Source: Daphnia pulex (taxonomy: Eukaryota > Arthropoda > Branchiopoda > Diplostraca > Daphniidae). From it: a DNA stretch of 64,000 nt. This document shows positions 49,598 to 58,936 of the stretch, piece by piece. The notes beneath the pieces were generated by a model that saw only the letters and a program-made list of their open reading frames with translations, was not told where the DNA came from and did no database searches. The stretch lies in the NCBI RefSeq assembly GCF_021134715.1, contig NC_060024.1, positions 10,974,001 through 11,038,000 on the forward strand. The letters run 5' to 3'. How positions within the stretch are numbered: the first letter of the stretch is position 1; each line of letters opens with the position of its first letter. A program made the translations under genes and the position numbers.

Positions 49598-50731
49598 ATG
49601 TCTGTCGAACGGGGACTTGCTAGGCGCATGATTCGATTAAATCTGTTGGAGGGTCATGAGTCTAAGCCGGAAGCCTACTATGATGCATTTCTCTCATGAT
49701 AACTGCTCCTCGGCTCTCTTCGCTCTTTTTCCGGTTTCTCTTAACCATGGCCGGGTAATCTCCCTGGTCGAGTCAGTCGGGCAGTGTCTTCCCCTGCTTG
49801 ACTGGCTGCAGTTTGAATCGGACGGTCTGTTAAAATAAGAATTTAAATCTAGAACAACGCTTCCTTTGAGCGGCCCGGACAATCCTGAACCCTTTAGGGT
49901 TGCTATTCCATCGAGGCTTAAACGAGGGTACGTAATTACACGTTAGTCAAAATGCTACAGCTAAAAAATTCAATTGTTTGTATTACCCAGATGACGCGGA
50001 GGTGTTGCCCATTGAGGGGTTTTGGTGACAAGGAGTCACTGAACGAAACGCCAAACCAAATGAAGAAAAAACATTAAAAAAGGTAATGCTAGATACGACA
50101 TGAAGCTTTTGCTTTCGCAGAGAATAATGTGTATTTGTGTGCAACCAACGATCCTTTATGTATCCGAGCCGAGTCCTTTCCATCTATTCGGTGTGAGGAG
50201 CAAAACCCGAATTTCAACACATTTTACTGCTTAGCAACGAAAACAAAGCGGGTGTCAAAACATCTTTTTACTTGCGGCATACTTTATTGCGGTAGAAACG
50301 CGTTGATCATGTAACAGGGTGAATTTTTTCCCTTTTGTTCATGCAGCATCAAACGACACGCGATAGGTTCCGGCGGTCATCAACTATTCAAGATGGTAGA
50401 CCTGTCAATGTAAAAGACAGGGTAAGGGTAGCTCCTGTAAATGTTATTCATTTATGTTAAAAAGCTGCTAGTAGGATCTCATCGTTGAATCTGCGGTTAC
50501 AAAATCCATAGTATTGTCAATCAATCATTCGATTTGTGTTTTACATTCTCCTAAATCAGTTGTGGAAATACGATTTTTTACCCCCGCTTATCCTGGATGG
50601 TTATTTAGGATCATGTAAGTTCATTTTTTAGTTAACGTTGTGAACGTAACGGACGAACTCTGACAGTCTATCGAGCTTTAGCAATTTCGTCAAATTTCTT
50701 ATTTTATTTAGTTGATTTAACCGTTTTATGA
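49598..50731 (+). CDS. Unrecognised multi-exon coding locus, model incomplete (left arm)
   Basis: Seen: three exons at 50347-50421, 50560-50614 and 50667-50731 chain in phase with good GT-AG borders. They give a 64-residue C-terminal part containing RDRFRRSSTIQDGRPVNVKD and LWKYDFLPPLILDGYLGS, ending LVDLTVL and TGA. Upstream exon candidates are an ATG frame 49598-49699 (MSVERGLARRMIRLNLLEGH, then stop), 49853-49927 (TTLPLSGPDNPEPF, RVAIPSRLKR) and a frame to 50314 with VYLCATNDPLCIRAE. These upstream pieces do not join in one frame under any splice choice I tried. The locus may be a decayed gene, two genes, or a transposon fragment. I recognise no family. Confidence 0.3.
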
Positions 50732-50739
50732 GAAACCTC

Positions 50740-51004
50740 GATTTGTATTTTTTTTAAATTAATAATTTATCTATTTTTTAATCTCTGTTTTGCGATTTTT
50801 TGCTCCGGTTGCAGGTGCAAGGGTCATATGTTTGTAACTTAGATAAGGTTGCAGTAGAATATTTCAAAAAAGCCAATTGTTGTTCAAACGGTTCGAAATT
50901 GAATATTTATTCATTCACTGAATAAATGAGTCAAATGACTCAAATGTCAATTGGTATAAAGTGACTAAAGTTTAAGCCATTATCATTTATGACTTGATAT
51001 ATTT
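50740..51004. other. AT-rich arm segment, nothing recognised (left arm; mirrored at about 61403-61667)
   Basis: About 265 bp of AT-rich sequence between the unrecognised coding locus and the direct repeat. It contains a short partly self-complementary run around 50915-50945 (TTCATTCACTGAATAAATGAG) and no coding frame. Confidence 0.4.
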
Positions 51005-51400
51005 ATTTTGATATTGGTTTTTGTAGACCCATCCCCAGCAACGTCATCCTGCAGAAAGAAAAAGGCCATTTCTATGGCCTTCAGATTCGAAGATCGCGGA
51101 GATAATTACGTAAAACTGGCATGGGGTGGCGTAGAGGTTGGGTGAGAATGGCACGTTTTTCAACATTATCAAGCAGGTAGAATAGCCGCAAGGGTAAGCT
51201 ATTTGGTATTCATTTTGATATTGGTTTTTGTAGACCCATCCCCAGCAACGTCTACCTAAAGAAGGAAAGGCCAGTTTGCATTTCAATCGAAGGTCATGGA
51301 GATCATTAAGTAAAAAGTGTCATGCAGTGGTGTAGAGGTTGGGTGAGAACGGGACATTTTGTATCATTTTATCAAGAAGGTAAAATAACCGCAAGGCATA
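51005..51400 (+). repeat. Two ~195-bp direct repeats ahead of the tyrosine-rich cluster (left arm)
   Basis: Units at about 51005-51205 and 51211-51400 share TTTTGATATTGG, GACCCATCCCCAGCAACGTC, GTAGAGGTTGGGTGAGAA and ATCAAG..GGTA.AATA.CCGCAAG, with scattered differences. The second unit ends about 25 bp before a TATA box, so the duplication includes the proximal upstream region of the promoter. Confidence 0.75.
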
Positions 51401-51423
51401 AGAGGAGGGGTGAGAAAAAGTCG

Positions 51424-51458
51424 TATAAAAGGCGAGAGAAAAGTCGACAGGGATCAGT
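51424..51458 (+). promoter_or_regulatory. TATA plus initiator ahead of the tyrosine-rich copies (left arm)
   Basis: TATAAAAGG at 51424 and TCAGT at 51454-51458, with 32 bp from the TATA start to the initiator A. This is a textbook arthropod core promoter, about 90 bp ahead of the ATG of copy 1. It looks intact although the coding copies downstream are broken. Confidence 0.7.
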
Positions 51459-51543
51459 CGAGCGAGTATCTCCGACACGGTAACAGCTGCATTCCACTAT
51501 CTGCCATCAGCTGCATTCTTCATCGTACTATCAGTTCTCAATC

Positions 51544-51990
51544 ATGGGTAAGTTTTCTGTTTGTCGTATTTAGTCGTGTATCAATATTCAATTTCTATTT
51601 TTTTCTATTTGCTACTAGCAAGTTATTGGTGAATGGTAATGTTTGAATTTATCAATTGTCTAGTAAACTATGCTGTCGTGCTGTTGTTGGGTGTTGTGTC
51701 GTTGATGGCTGGTTCAGCCACTGGCGTACCGATGTATCCTGGGTATGGCGGATACCAAAGCACTACACTGCCGCCTTAGTACACAACTTACGACACAACC
51801 AGTTGCTACACCGATCCCCCCAAGTACTTCACCACCATGCTGCCCCGAGCTACTACACCGAATCCCCGCAGTATTATTCTTCTCCGAGCTACACTACTAA
51901 AGGGTAGAGTACTACACCGAGGCTCCCCAACACTACATCACCAAGGCACCGGAGTACTACACCACTACATATCATGGGTAAATATTCTGT
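51544..51990 (+). pseudogene. Tyrosine-rich secreted protein copy 1, interrupted (left arm)
   Basis: Seen: exon 1 is ATGG at 51544-51547 with donor gtaag. Exon 2 from 51664 continues in phase as a clean signal sequence (VNYAVVLLLGVVSLMAGSA) and TGVPMYPGYGGYQSTTLPP, then TAG at 51777-51779. Beyond the stop the family repeats go on (YTTYDTTSCYTDPPKYFTT), then a frame change leads to APSYYTESPQYYSSPS, a further TAG, and APEYYTTTYHG. Known: Tyr/Thr/Pro-rich secreted repeats of YYTEAP type are, to my knowledge, a crustacean (Daphnia) structural family. The stop sits where a TAC tyrosine codon is expected. A 39-residue secreted peptide could still be made. I judge it a decayed copy. Confidence 0.65.
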
Positions 51991-52278
51991 TAGGTCGAGT
52001 TTTAATATGCCAACTACTAAATATACAAATTATTTAATGTCTATTAGTAATGAAGGAGAGAAAAGGTGAAAGATTTCAGCAGCCGATTGAGCATCTCCGT
52101 TACGGCAACAGGAACTGCCGTGCACTATTTGTCATCAACTTCATTCTTCGTCGCATTAAAAGTTTTAAATAAAGGTAAAAAATTTTCCATAGAGTTGTGA
52201 ATCAACTCTACTTTTTTTCTATTTGTTAATATACCAGTACCATAATTGAAAATAAATTTAAAATTTATTAATCGTCTA

Positions 52279-52640
52279 GTAAACTATGGTGTCGTGCTGC
52301 TGTTGGGTGTTGTATCGTTGATGGGTGGTTCAGCCATGGTGTACCGATGTCTCCTGGGTATGGCGGGTACTATAGCACAACACTGCCGTGCCGTCTAACT
52401 AATTAGCATCAACTTCCGCTGCTCCAGCTTACTACACTGAGGTTTACAAGTGCTACACCACCATGGATCCAGAGTTTTACACCACAGCTCATGTTGCCCC
52501 GACCTACTACGCTGAATGCCCGAAGTATTTTTCTTCCCCGAGCTACACTACCAAAGGGTCGAGAACTACGTCGAGGTTCCAAGTATTACATCACCAAGGC
52601 ACCGGAGCACAAAAACGGTTGAATACTACACAGAAGCTAT
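52279..52640 (+). pseudogene. Tyrosine-rich secreted protein copy 2, frameshifted (left arm)
   Basis: Signal-peptide exon is NYGVVLLLGVVSLMGGSA, but one base is missing after GSA, so the VPMSPGYGGY part falls in another frame. The upstream counterpart of exon 1 (about 52060-52175) has lost the ATGG. Repeats further on (TTAHVAPTYYAECPKYFSS) are in yet another frame. It runs straight into an intact-looking ATGG|gtaaa at 52645, which serves as exon 1 for the next copy, so copy borders are shuffled. Confidence 0.65.
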
Positions 52641-52644
52641 CATG

Positions 52645-53470
52645 GGTAAATATTTTTTTAATTTTTTCATGGAAATTTGAATCAACTTTCTAATTGTCAA
52701 TATGCCAGTTATTAATGCAAATTAAAGTTCAAATTATTTGTTGCCTAGGAAACTATGGTGTCGTGCTGCTGTGAGTGTTGTAATCATGATGGCTGGATTG
52801 ACCACTGGTGTGCCGATATCTCCTGGGTATGGTGGGCATCAACAACAACATACGCAACAACCGCTTACTACACTGGGACCTGCAAGTGCCAAACCACCAA
52901 GGCTTCAGAGTATTACACCACAGTTTATGTTGGCACGAGCTACTACGCAGAAGCTCCGGAATAATTTTCTTCCCCGCTTCACTACCTTCACCACGCCGCC
53001 TCCTTACTCAACAACAACAACAACGTCAACACCTACTTACTAAACGAACGCCTCCAAGTACTACGCCATAAAGGCTTCGAGTATTAAACTTCAACCTATG
53101 ATGCTCCAGCTAACTATAATAACGCTCCCATGTACTATTCTGTTCCCAGCTACCACACCGAGGGTCAACCTGTTACACCGCCGAAGCGCTCAAGTACTGC
53201 ACTACAACCTACATTTCACGAAGACACCGTAGTACTCCATCACGAAGGCACCGGCACGTTAAACCGAGGCTCCAGTTTACTACACTGTAACCTACGCTGC
53301 TCCAAAGTACTACACCGACAAGGCATCCGAGTATGACACCACTACTTACGCTACTACCACCTACTACACCCAAGCTCCGAAAGCACTACTCTGCCCCGAG
53401 TTACTACACCACTAAGGCAGCCGAATATTACACCACAAACTACGATTCCGCAATTCGGTCACTTTCATGG
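52645..53470 (+). pseudogene. Tyrosine-rich secreted protein copy 3, frameshifted (left arm)
   Basis: Exon 1-like ATGG at 52645, intron, then exon 2 from about 52750 (NYGVVLL). One base is lost inside the signal sequence, shifting the frame. VPISPGYGGHQQQHTQQPLT and TTLGPASAKPP continue in another frame to 53043. After that about 400 bp of recognisable repeat words (YYTTKA, APxYY) are broken by several stops. AATAAA follows at 53512-53517, so the cluster keeps a 3' end signal. Confidence 0.65.
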
Positions 53471-53511
53471 TCATTGGTCACTGGAAATTAATTGTTGATC
53501 TTTGATGAGAA

Positions 53512-53517
53512 AATAAA
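53512..53517 (+). terminator. Polyadenylation signal AATAAA after the tyrosine-rich cluster (left arm)
   Basis: AATAAAGTTTTAATG downstream of the last repeat words; the right-arm mirror is at 58890-58895. It is the only such signal close behind the cluster on that strand. Confidence 0.5.
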
Positions 53518-53524
53518 GTTTTAA

Positions 53525-53900
53525 TGCTGGTAGTTCTTTTGGAAGACTTTTGGTAGTAGCTTCAAGCCTGTCAACATTGCGACAGTTGTCTATTGGCGTT
53601 GTATTTCTTCAAGGCCAGTATGCCAAGTATTCAATTGTTTGTCTAATGTTTTAGAGGTTTCCACTGCCTTAGTCACTCTGCATACGGACATGTTCTTGTT
53701 ATTCGACGACGATGATGATTCAAGGGTAAGTTACGAAAGAGACTTGTAACTGGTGATTTTTCAGTTCTTATAAATAATAGGCAAATGGCTGACTTTAGTA
53801 TGAATAAAGACTTTGAAGTTATATTGCTACAATTCCTGAACAACTCTTGTTATAAATTAAGAAACATTGAACAAAAAGCTTATTAAAAGAATTGTGATAT
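53525..53900. other. Arm segment with no recognised gene (left arm; mirrored at about 58507-58882)
   Basis: About 375 bp after the polyadenylation signal. One GACGACGATGATGATTCAAGG|gtaag splice-like site near 53725 is the only feature, and nothing supports an exon there. Confidence 0.4.
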
Positions 53901-53976
53901 ATTGTCCCGCCTCCACCCACAATTCCACCACATTTTACATTGTCCCGCCTCCACCCACAATTCCACCACATTTTAC
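53901..53976. repeat. 38-bp unit repeated twice in tandem (left arm)
   Basis: Units 53901-53938 and 53939-53976, both beginning ATTGTCCCGCCTCCACCC and ending CCACCACATTTTAC, identical. It stands 40 bp before the MITE at 54022. The mirror copy is at 58431-58506 and keeps both units. Confidence 0.85.
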
Positions 53977-54021
53977 AGTCACATACACATATACATACAA
54001 ATATACATACACTTAAGTTAA

Positions 54022-54282
54022 CCCGTTGGCTGCCACGCCATACAACCCGTAGGTTGCACTCTACTACTCTACGCGCCACGTCTGAAGGATCCATGACCAA
54101 AGTGGGACTTGCCATTACTGACAAGTCCGGGCTGACAAGGGGGGTGCATGGTGCATTGCCTTATAACAGGCGCCTTGCGGCAAATTTTGGGCTTGGCGAC
54201 TTTCCGACCCCGCGGTTTGTAAACCACGAGACCGAACAGCGCGGCCCGTGCAGGGGAGAACAAAGGCGTGGCAGCCAACGGG
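54022..54282. mobile_element. piggyBac-like MITE, 261 bp, flanked by TTAA (left arm)
   Basis: Perfect 18-bp terminal inverted repeats, CCCGTTGGCTGCCACGCC at 54022-54039 and its complement at 54265-54282. They are bordered by TTAA at 54018-54021 and 54283-54286. Known: piggyBac elements insert at TTAA, duplicate it, and begin CCC and end GGG. There is no coding capacity for a transposase, so it must depend on one elsewhere. Frames crossing the element on both strands are incidental. The superfamily call rests on termini and target site only. Confidence 0.75.
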
Positions 54283-54543
54283 TTAACTAACACTAACACA
54301 AACATATTACCAACAACAAATGAGGATCCGCGCTGACATTTTGGAGATACCAACGGCGTTGAAATGTCCATCTTCTCGACGGCATTACCTGAATAAAGAC
54401 AAAACCATTCTTATTTAGTGACATGCCAATAAAAGTTACATAATACAGATAGAAACAATAGTCAGGTTTTTAAGCTCAAAGATTTAAAGATTCAATTTTT
54501 TTAACTTAAAATCAAGCTTGCAATATTAAGAAATGTAAACAGG

Positions 54544-54930
54544 ACAAAGCTCACTTGCTAGTTTTTTGAAAATTTACCGGAAGTATACCGGAAGTAACCA
54601 CAGCGCATCAACCATTGAGCTGTCGTCAAATTAAACCACATATTCGTGATCCCCATGAAATTTGGGGTCGATTAAGTGTGATTTAAACGAAATCCAAAAT
54701 TTGGCCAAAATCGAGAATTTTCCTGAACTATAAGTTCAGGAAAATTTTCGAAACCGGAAGTACGAATACGTAAAAAACAAAACATGAACTTTACCACAAA
54801 TTTGACGAGGATCACGAATATGTGGTTCTTTCGTACGTTAGATCAATATTTACTAAACTACTGACAGAAATGAGAAAACCGGAAGTAGAAAAAAAAACAC
54901 ATTTTTTAAAATCTAACAAGTGAGCTTTGT
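54544..54930. mobile_element. Foldback-type element, about 387 bp, nested inverted repeats (left arm)
   Basis: Ends are ACAAAGCTCACTTGCTAG and the complement of ACAAAGCTCACTTGTTAG. Inside lie a second inverted pair (CCACATATTCGTGATCC at about 54637 against GGATCACGAATATGTGG at about 54807) and a central near-palindrome (TTTTCCTGAACT, ATAAG, AGTTCAGGAAAA). ACCGGAAGTA words recur near both ends. No transposase and no certain target-site duplication. The whole element could fold into one long hairpin. Confidence 0.55.
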
Positions 54931-55173
54931 TGGGGGAATAGTTACTGTTAGTTATCACTAAATATTTCAACAAAATAACTACCAATAAATGTTTAAAAAG
55001 ATGTGCAAAGTAACTGAAACTGACTGTTTTGACAGCGGCAAATTTTCAAAAAGCCATCTAGCGTTAGAAAAAAGAAACGTCCAAGTAAAAACTTTGTTTG
55101 CGCGCAAGAAGGGCCTGATTTTGTAATTATTACACAGACAGAGTCTAACGCAACTAGATTATTAGTAGATAAC

Positions 55174-55401
55174 CTACGAAAATAAGTCAATTGTTGGGTA
55201 CCTGGGCATAATCCCGTGGTGAGTGACTGCAGGTGTGTAACAGCGGACGGACGCGATCACTGAAGTGTTCCAACTCGTCGGTGAAGTAAGACAAGTTGTA
55301 GCAGAAAAAGCAGTGAAGCTAGATGAGTGTACGTCGGGAAGATAAGGATGGAGCAGAACGTTGCTGGATGTCCCTCTTCCTTCATGGACAAAGGTCAGCA
55401 T
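55174..55401 (-). CDS. Possible exon with a conserved frame, left core
   Basis: A 75-residue frame (MLTFVHEGRGTSSNVLLHPY, later CYTPAVTHHGIMPRYPTIDL). It matches the right-core frame in order despite nucleotide divergence and length changes that keep the frame. A splice donor look-alike (CCCAG|gtaccc) lies near its end, and an acceptor-like TTTTACAG precedes it. I do not recognise the family. It may be part of a longer exon or simply inherited open sequence. Confidence 0.3.
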   Translation of the reverse strand: MLTFVHEGRGTSSNVLLHPYLPDVHSSSFTAFSATTCLTSPTSWNTSVIASVRCYTPAVTHHGIMPRYPTIDLFS

Positions 55402-56958
55402 TGGCTTAAGGATCTATTAAGTGCTCTGTAAAAAAAATGTATTGCATTAATGAATTGAAAATTTTACAGTTAATAAAGCATTTCAATCTTTACTTATACT
55501 AACAAGCACACTGAAGTTTTCATGAAAAAAAACCCCGCAAAAATGGAAATCACAGCAACCAACAGCCTTACTCCTCAGGTTGAGGCAAATTTCCTGATGC
55601 TAAAGAAAGTGTCATTATGAAGTATTGCAGTAGTGTGGTGATAGATTATATTGATGCTTACCTTTATCATATGGGTGAATGGTGATGAATTTAGTAAGGC
55701 ATTTGACGTGGTGTGGTTGGTACTTGGTAGCAGTAATGGGGAAATACCTTATTTCGGCACATTTGTATTCCACTATATGACTGCTTCAAACATGAGTTTT
55801 AGGCTTTTGACTGCATGAGGATCTAATGGATGGAAATTGACTGAGCGCCAAGTCAACTTGTTGGAATTACTGACAGTATGCATCTAGAATTTTTTGAAGG
55901 AATAAGTTGGTACAGTATAAAAATAAGGAAACTATGTCAAGATAAACCTACATAAGAAACGAAGTTCAATTTGGTATATGAAAGCACAGGAATATAAGTA
56001 ATAATTAGCTACAATTTGTTTCGCTCATTTCGCCTCATTTCACCATCAAAGAACAACAACATGGGCGACACTAGCGACATCTGGTAATAAGTTTTGAATC
56101 CAAAGTTGTCGCTTTAGGATTCAAAACTCATTGCCAGATGTCGCTAGTGTCGCCCTTGTTGTTGTTACATCGTGAAACGAGGTTGGGCGAAATAGTTGGT
56201 TGCTAATTTATAATTATATTCCTGTGATTTCAAGTACCGAATTTAACTTCATATCCTATGTAGGTTTATCTTGACCTAATTTTCTTATTTTACACTGTAC
56301 CAACTTATTTCTTCAAATTTTAGATGCAAACTGTCAGTCTTTCCAACAAGTTGACTTAGCGCTCAGTCAATTTCCATCCATTAGATCCTCATGCAGTCAA
56401 AAGCCTAAAACTCATGTTTGAAGCTCATATATTGTGGAATACAAATGTGTTGAGATAAGGTATTTGCCCATTACTGCTACCAGACCGTTACAATTCAGAT
56501 TTTCATGTAACATAGGTATTCTTGAACCAAGGAACCATAGGCGTACCCTGCAACAGCATGTTTGTTGTTATGGCTGTTTTTACTTCTGTTTAGAAGGCAA
56601 CCCAGCTAAGAGCTAGGTACAGTTTTATTTCTCATAGGTAAATTTGTGTAAATTTGTAAATAACGTAGAGAATTTCCTTTTCCCATTTCCACTTAGAGTT
56701 TCAGTGACATGAAGAATGTGAAGTGAACCACCTATCACCATGCTACTATAACACTTCATGACACTTTCTTAAGCATCAGGAAATGTATCTCAACATGAGG
56801 AGTAAGACTTTTTGTTCCTGTGATTTCCATTTTTACGGTTTTTTCATCATGAAAATTGCAGTGTGCTTCTTAGAAAAGGTAAGGATTGATATGCTTTATT
56901 CTTTGTTATATTTTCATTAATGTAAAACATTTTATTTTACAGAGCACACGGTTTTTTT

Positions 56959-57234
56959 ATGGAATGGTGTGGTCCTGGCATGGAGATTCTTGTGCCAATG
57001 CTGACCTTTGTCCATGACGGAAGAGGGACTTCCATCAACGTTCTTCGCCATCCTTATCTTCGCGACGCACGCTCAACTAGCTTCACTGCTTCTAAACACA
57101 ATTTGTTTTACTTCACTGGTGACTTGGCGAGTTTCTGGACAACTTCAGTGATCGCTTCCTTCCGCTGTTACACACCTGCAGTCACTCACCACGGGATTAT
57201 GCCCAGGTACCCGACAATTGACTTACTTTCGTAG
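56959..57234 (+). CDS. Possible exon with a conserved frame, right core
   Basis: A 91-residue frame opening MEWCGPGMEILVP, then MLTFVHDGRGTSINVLRHPY and CYTPAVTHHGIMPRYPTIDL. It is preceded by TTTATTTTACAG, a good acceptor, and reads away from the palindrome centre. Compared with the left core it has extra residues in the first part and a replaced middle (KHNLFYFTGDLASFW), all in frame. The family is unknown. Confidence 0.32.
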   Translation: MEWCGPGMEILVPMLTFVHDGRGTSINVLRHPYLRDARSTSFTASKHNLFYFTGDLASFWTTSVIASFRCYTPAVTHHGIMPRYPTIDLLS

Positions 57235-57477
57235 ATTATCTACTAATAATCTAGTTGCGTTAGACTCTGTCTGTGTAATAATTACAAAATCAGGCCCTTC
57301 TTGCGCGCAAACAAAGTTTTTACTTGGACGTTTCTTTTTTCTAACGCTAGATGGCTTTTTGAAAATTTGCCGCTGTCAAAACAGTCAGTTTCAGTTACTT
57401 TGCACATCTTTTTAAACATTTATTGGCAGTTATTTTGTTGAAATATTTAGTGATAACTAACAGAAACTATTCCCCCA

Positions 57478-57863
57478 ACAGAGCTCACTTGTTAGATTTT
57501 AAAAAATGTGTTTTTTTTTCTACTTCCGGTTTTCTCATATCTGTCAGTAGTTTAGTAAATATTGATCTGACGTACGAAAGAACCACATATTCGTGATCCT
57601 CGTCAAATTTGTGGTAAAGTTCATGTTTTGTTTTTTACGTATTCGTACTTCCGGTTTCGAAAATTTTCCTGAACTATAGTTCAGGAAAATTCTCGATTTT
57701 GGCCAAATTTTGGATTTCGTTTAAATCACACTTAATCGACCCCAAATTTCATGGGGATCACGAATATGTGGTTTAATTTGACGACAGCTCAATGGTTGAT
57801 GCGCTGTGGTTACTTCCGGTATACTTCCGGTAAATTTTCAAAAAACTAGCAAGTGAGCTTTGT
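57478..57863. mobile_element. Foldback-type element, right-arm copy
   Basis: Mirror of 54544-54930, one base shorter because the central near-palindrome reads GAACTATAGTTC here. A few substitutions also separate the copies (for example CATATC against CATTTC in the flank of the CTACTTCCGG word), more than in the outer arms. Confidence 0.55.
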
Positions 57864-58124
57864 CCTGTTTACATTTCTTAATATTGCAAGCTTGATTTTA
57901 AGTTAAAAAAATTGAATCTTTAAATCTTTGAGCTTAAAAACCTGACTATTGTTTCTATCTGTATTATGTAACTTTTATTGGCATGTCACTAAATAAGAAT
58001 GGTTTTGTCTTTATTCAGGTAATGCCGTCGAGAAGATGGACATTTCAACGCCGTTGGTATCTCCAAAATGTCAGCGCGGATCCTCATTTGTTGTTGGTAA
58101 TATGTTTGTGTTAGTGTTAGTTAA

Positions 58125-58385
58125 CCCGTTGGCTGCCACGCCTTTGTTCTCCCCTGCACGGGCCGCGCTGTTCGGTCTCGTGGTTTACAAACCGCGGGGT
58201 CGGAAAGTCGCCAAGCCCAAAATTTGCCGCAAGGCGCCTGTTATAAGGCAATGCACCATGCACCCCCCTTGTCAGCCCGGACTTGTCAGTAATGGCAAGT
58301 CCCACTTTGGTCATGGATCCTTCAGACGTGGCGCGTAGAGTAGTAGAGTGCAACCTACGGGTTGTATGGCGTGGCAGCCAACGGG
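58125..58385. mobile_element. piggyBac-like MITE, right-arm copy
   Basis: Mirror of 54022-54282 with the same 18-bp ends and TTAA at 58121-58124 and 58386-58389. Presence at mirrored sites shows insertion before the arms were duplicated, or spread by conversion. Confidence 0.75.
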
Positions 58386-58430
58386 TTAACTTAAGTGTAT
58401 GTATATTTGTATGTATATGTGTATGTGACT

Positions 58431-58506
58431 GTAAAATGTGGTGGAATTGTGGGTGGAGGCGGGACAATGTAAAATGTGGTGGAATTGTGGGTGGAGGCGG
58501 GACAAT
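58431..58506. repeat. 38-bp tandem duplication, right-arm copy
   Basis: Mirror of 53901-53976 with both units retained. Confidence 0.85.
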
Positions 58507-58936
58507 ATATCACAATTCTTTTAATAAGCTTTTTGTTCAATGTTTCTTAATTTATAACAAGAGTTGTTCAGGAATTGTAGCAATATAACTTCAAAGTCTT
58601 TATTCATACTAAAGTCAGCCATTTGCCTATTATTTATAAGAACTGAAAAATCACCAGTTACAAGTCTCTTTCGTAACTTACCCTTGAATCATCATCGTCG
58701 TCGAATAACAAGAACATGTCCGTATGCAGAGTGACTAAGGCAGTGGAAACCTCTAAAACATTAGACAAACAATTGAATACTTGGCATACTGGCCTTGAAG
58801 AAATACAACGCCAATAGACAACTGTCGCAATGTTGACAGGCTTGAAGCTACTACCAAAAGTCTTCCAAAAGAACTACCAGCATTAAAACTTTATTTTCTC
58901 ATCAAAGATCAACAATTAATTTCCAGTGACCAATGA

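Larger units (their letters stand above)
55172..57236. repeat. Diverged inner core of the palindrome
   Basis: Left inner arm 55172-56101 and right inner arm 56117-57236 are still clearly reverse complements (for example GCTCAGTCAATTTCCATCCA and CCTCATGCAGTCAAAAGCC on one side). Substitutions and indels are frequent, and the right side is ~190 bp longer. The change from near-identity to this level is abrupt around 55172/57236. The apex words (GCGACACTAGCGACATCTGG facing its complement) are well preserved. Confidence 0.85.

Noticed and set aside
54069-54371. Overlapping ~100-codon frames on both strands across the MITE
   Set aside because: Both cross the inverted repeats of a 261-bp non-autonomous element; open by chance in GC-rich sequence.
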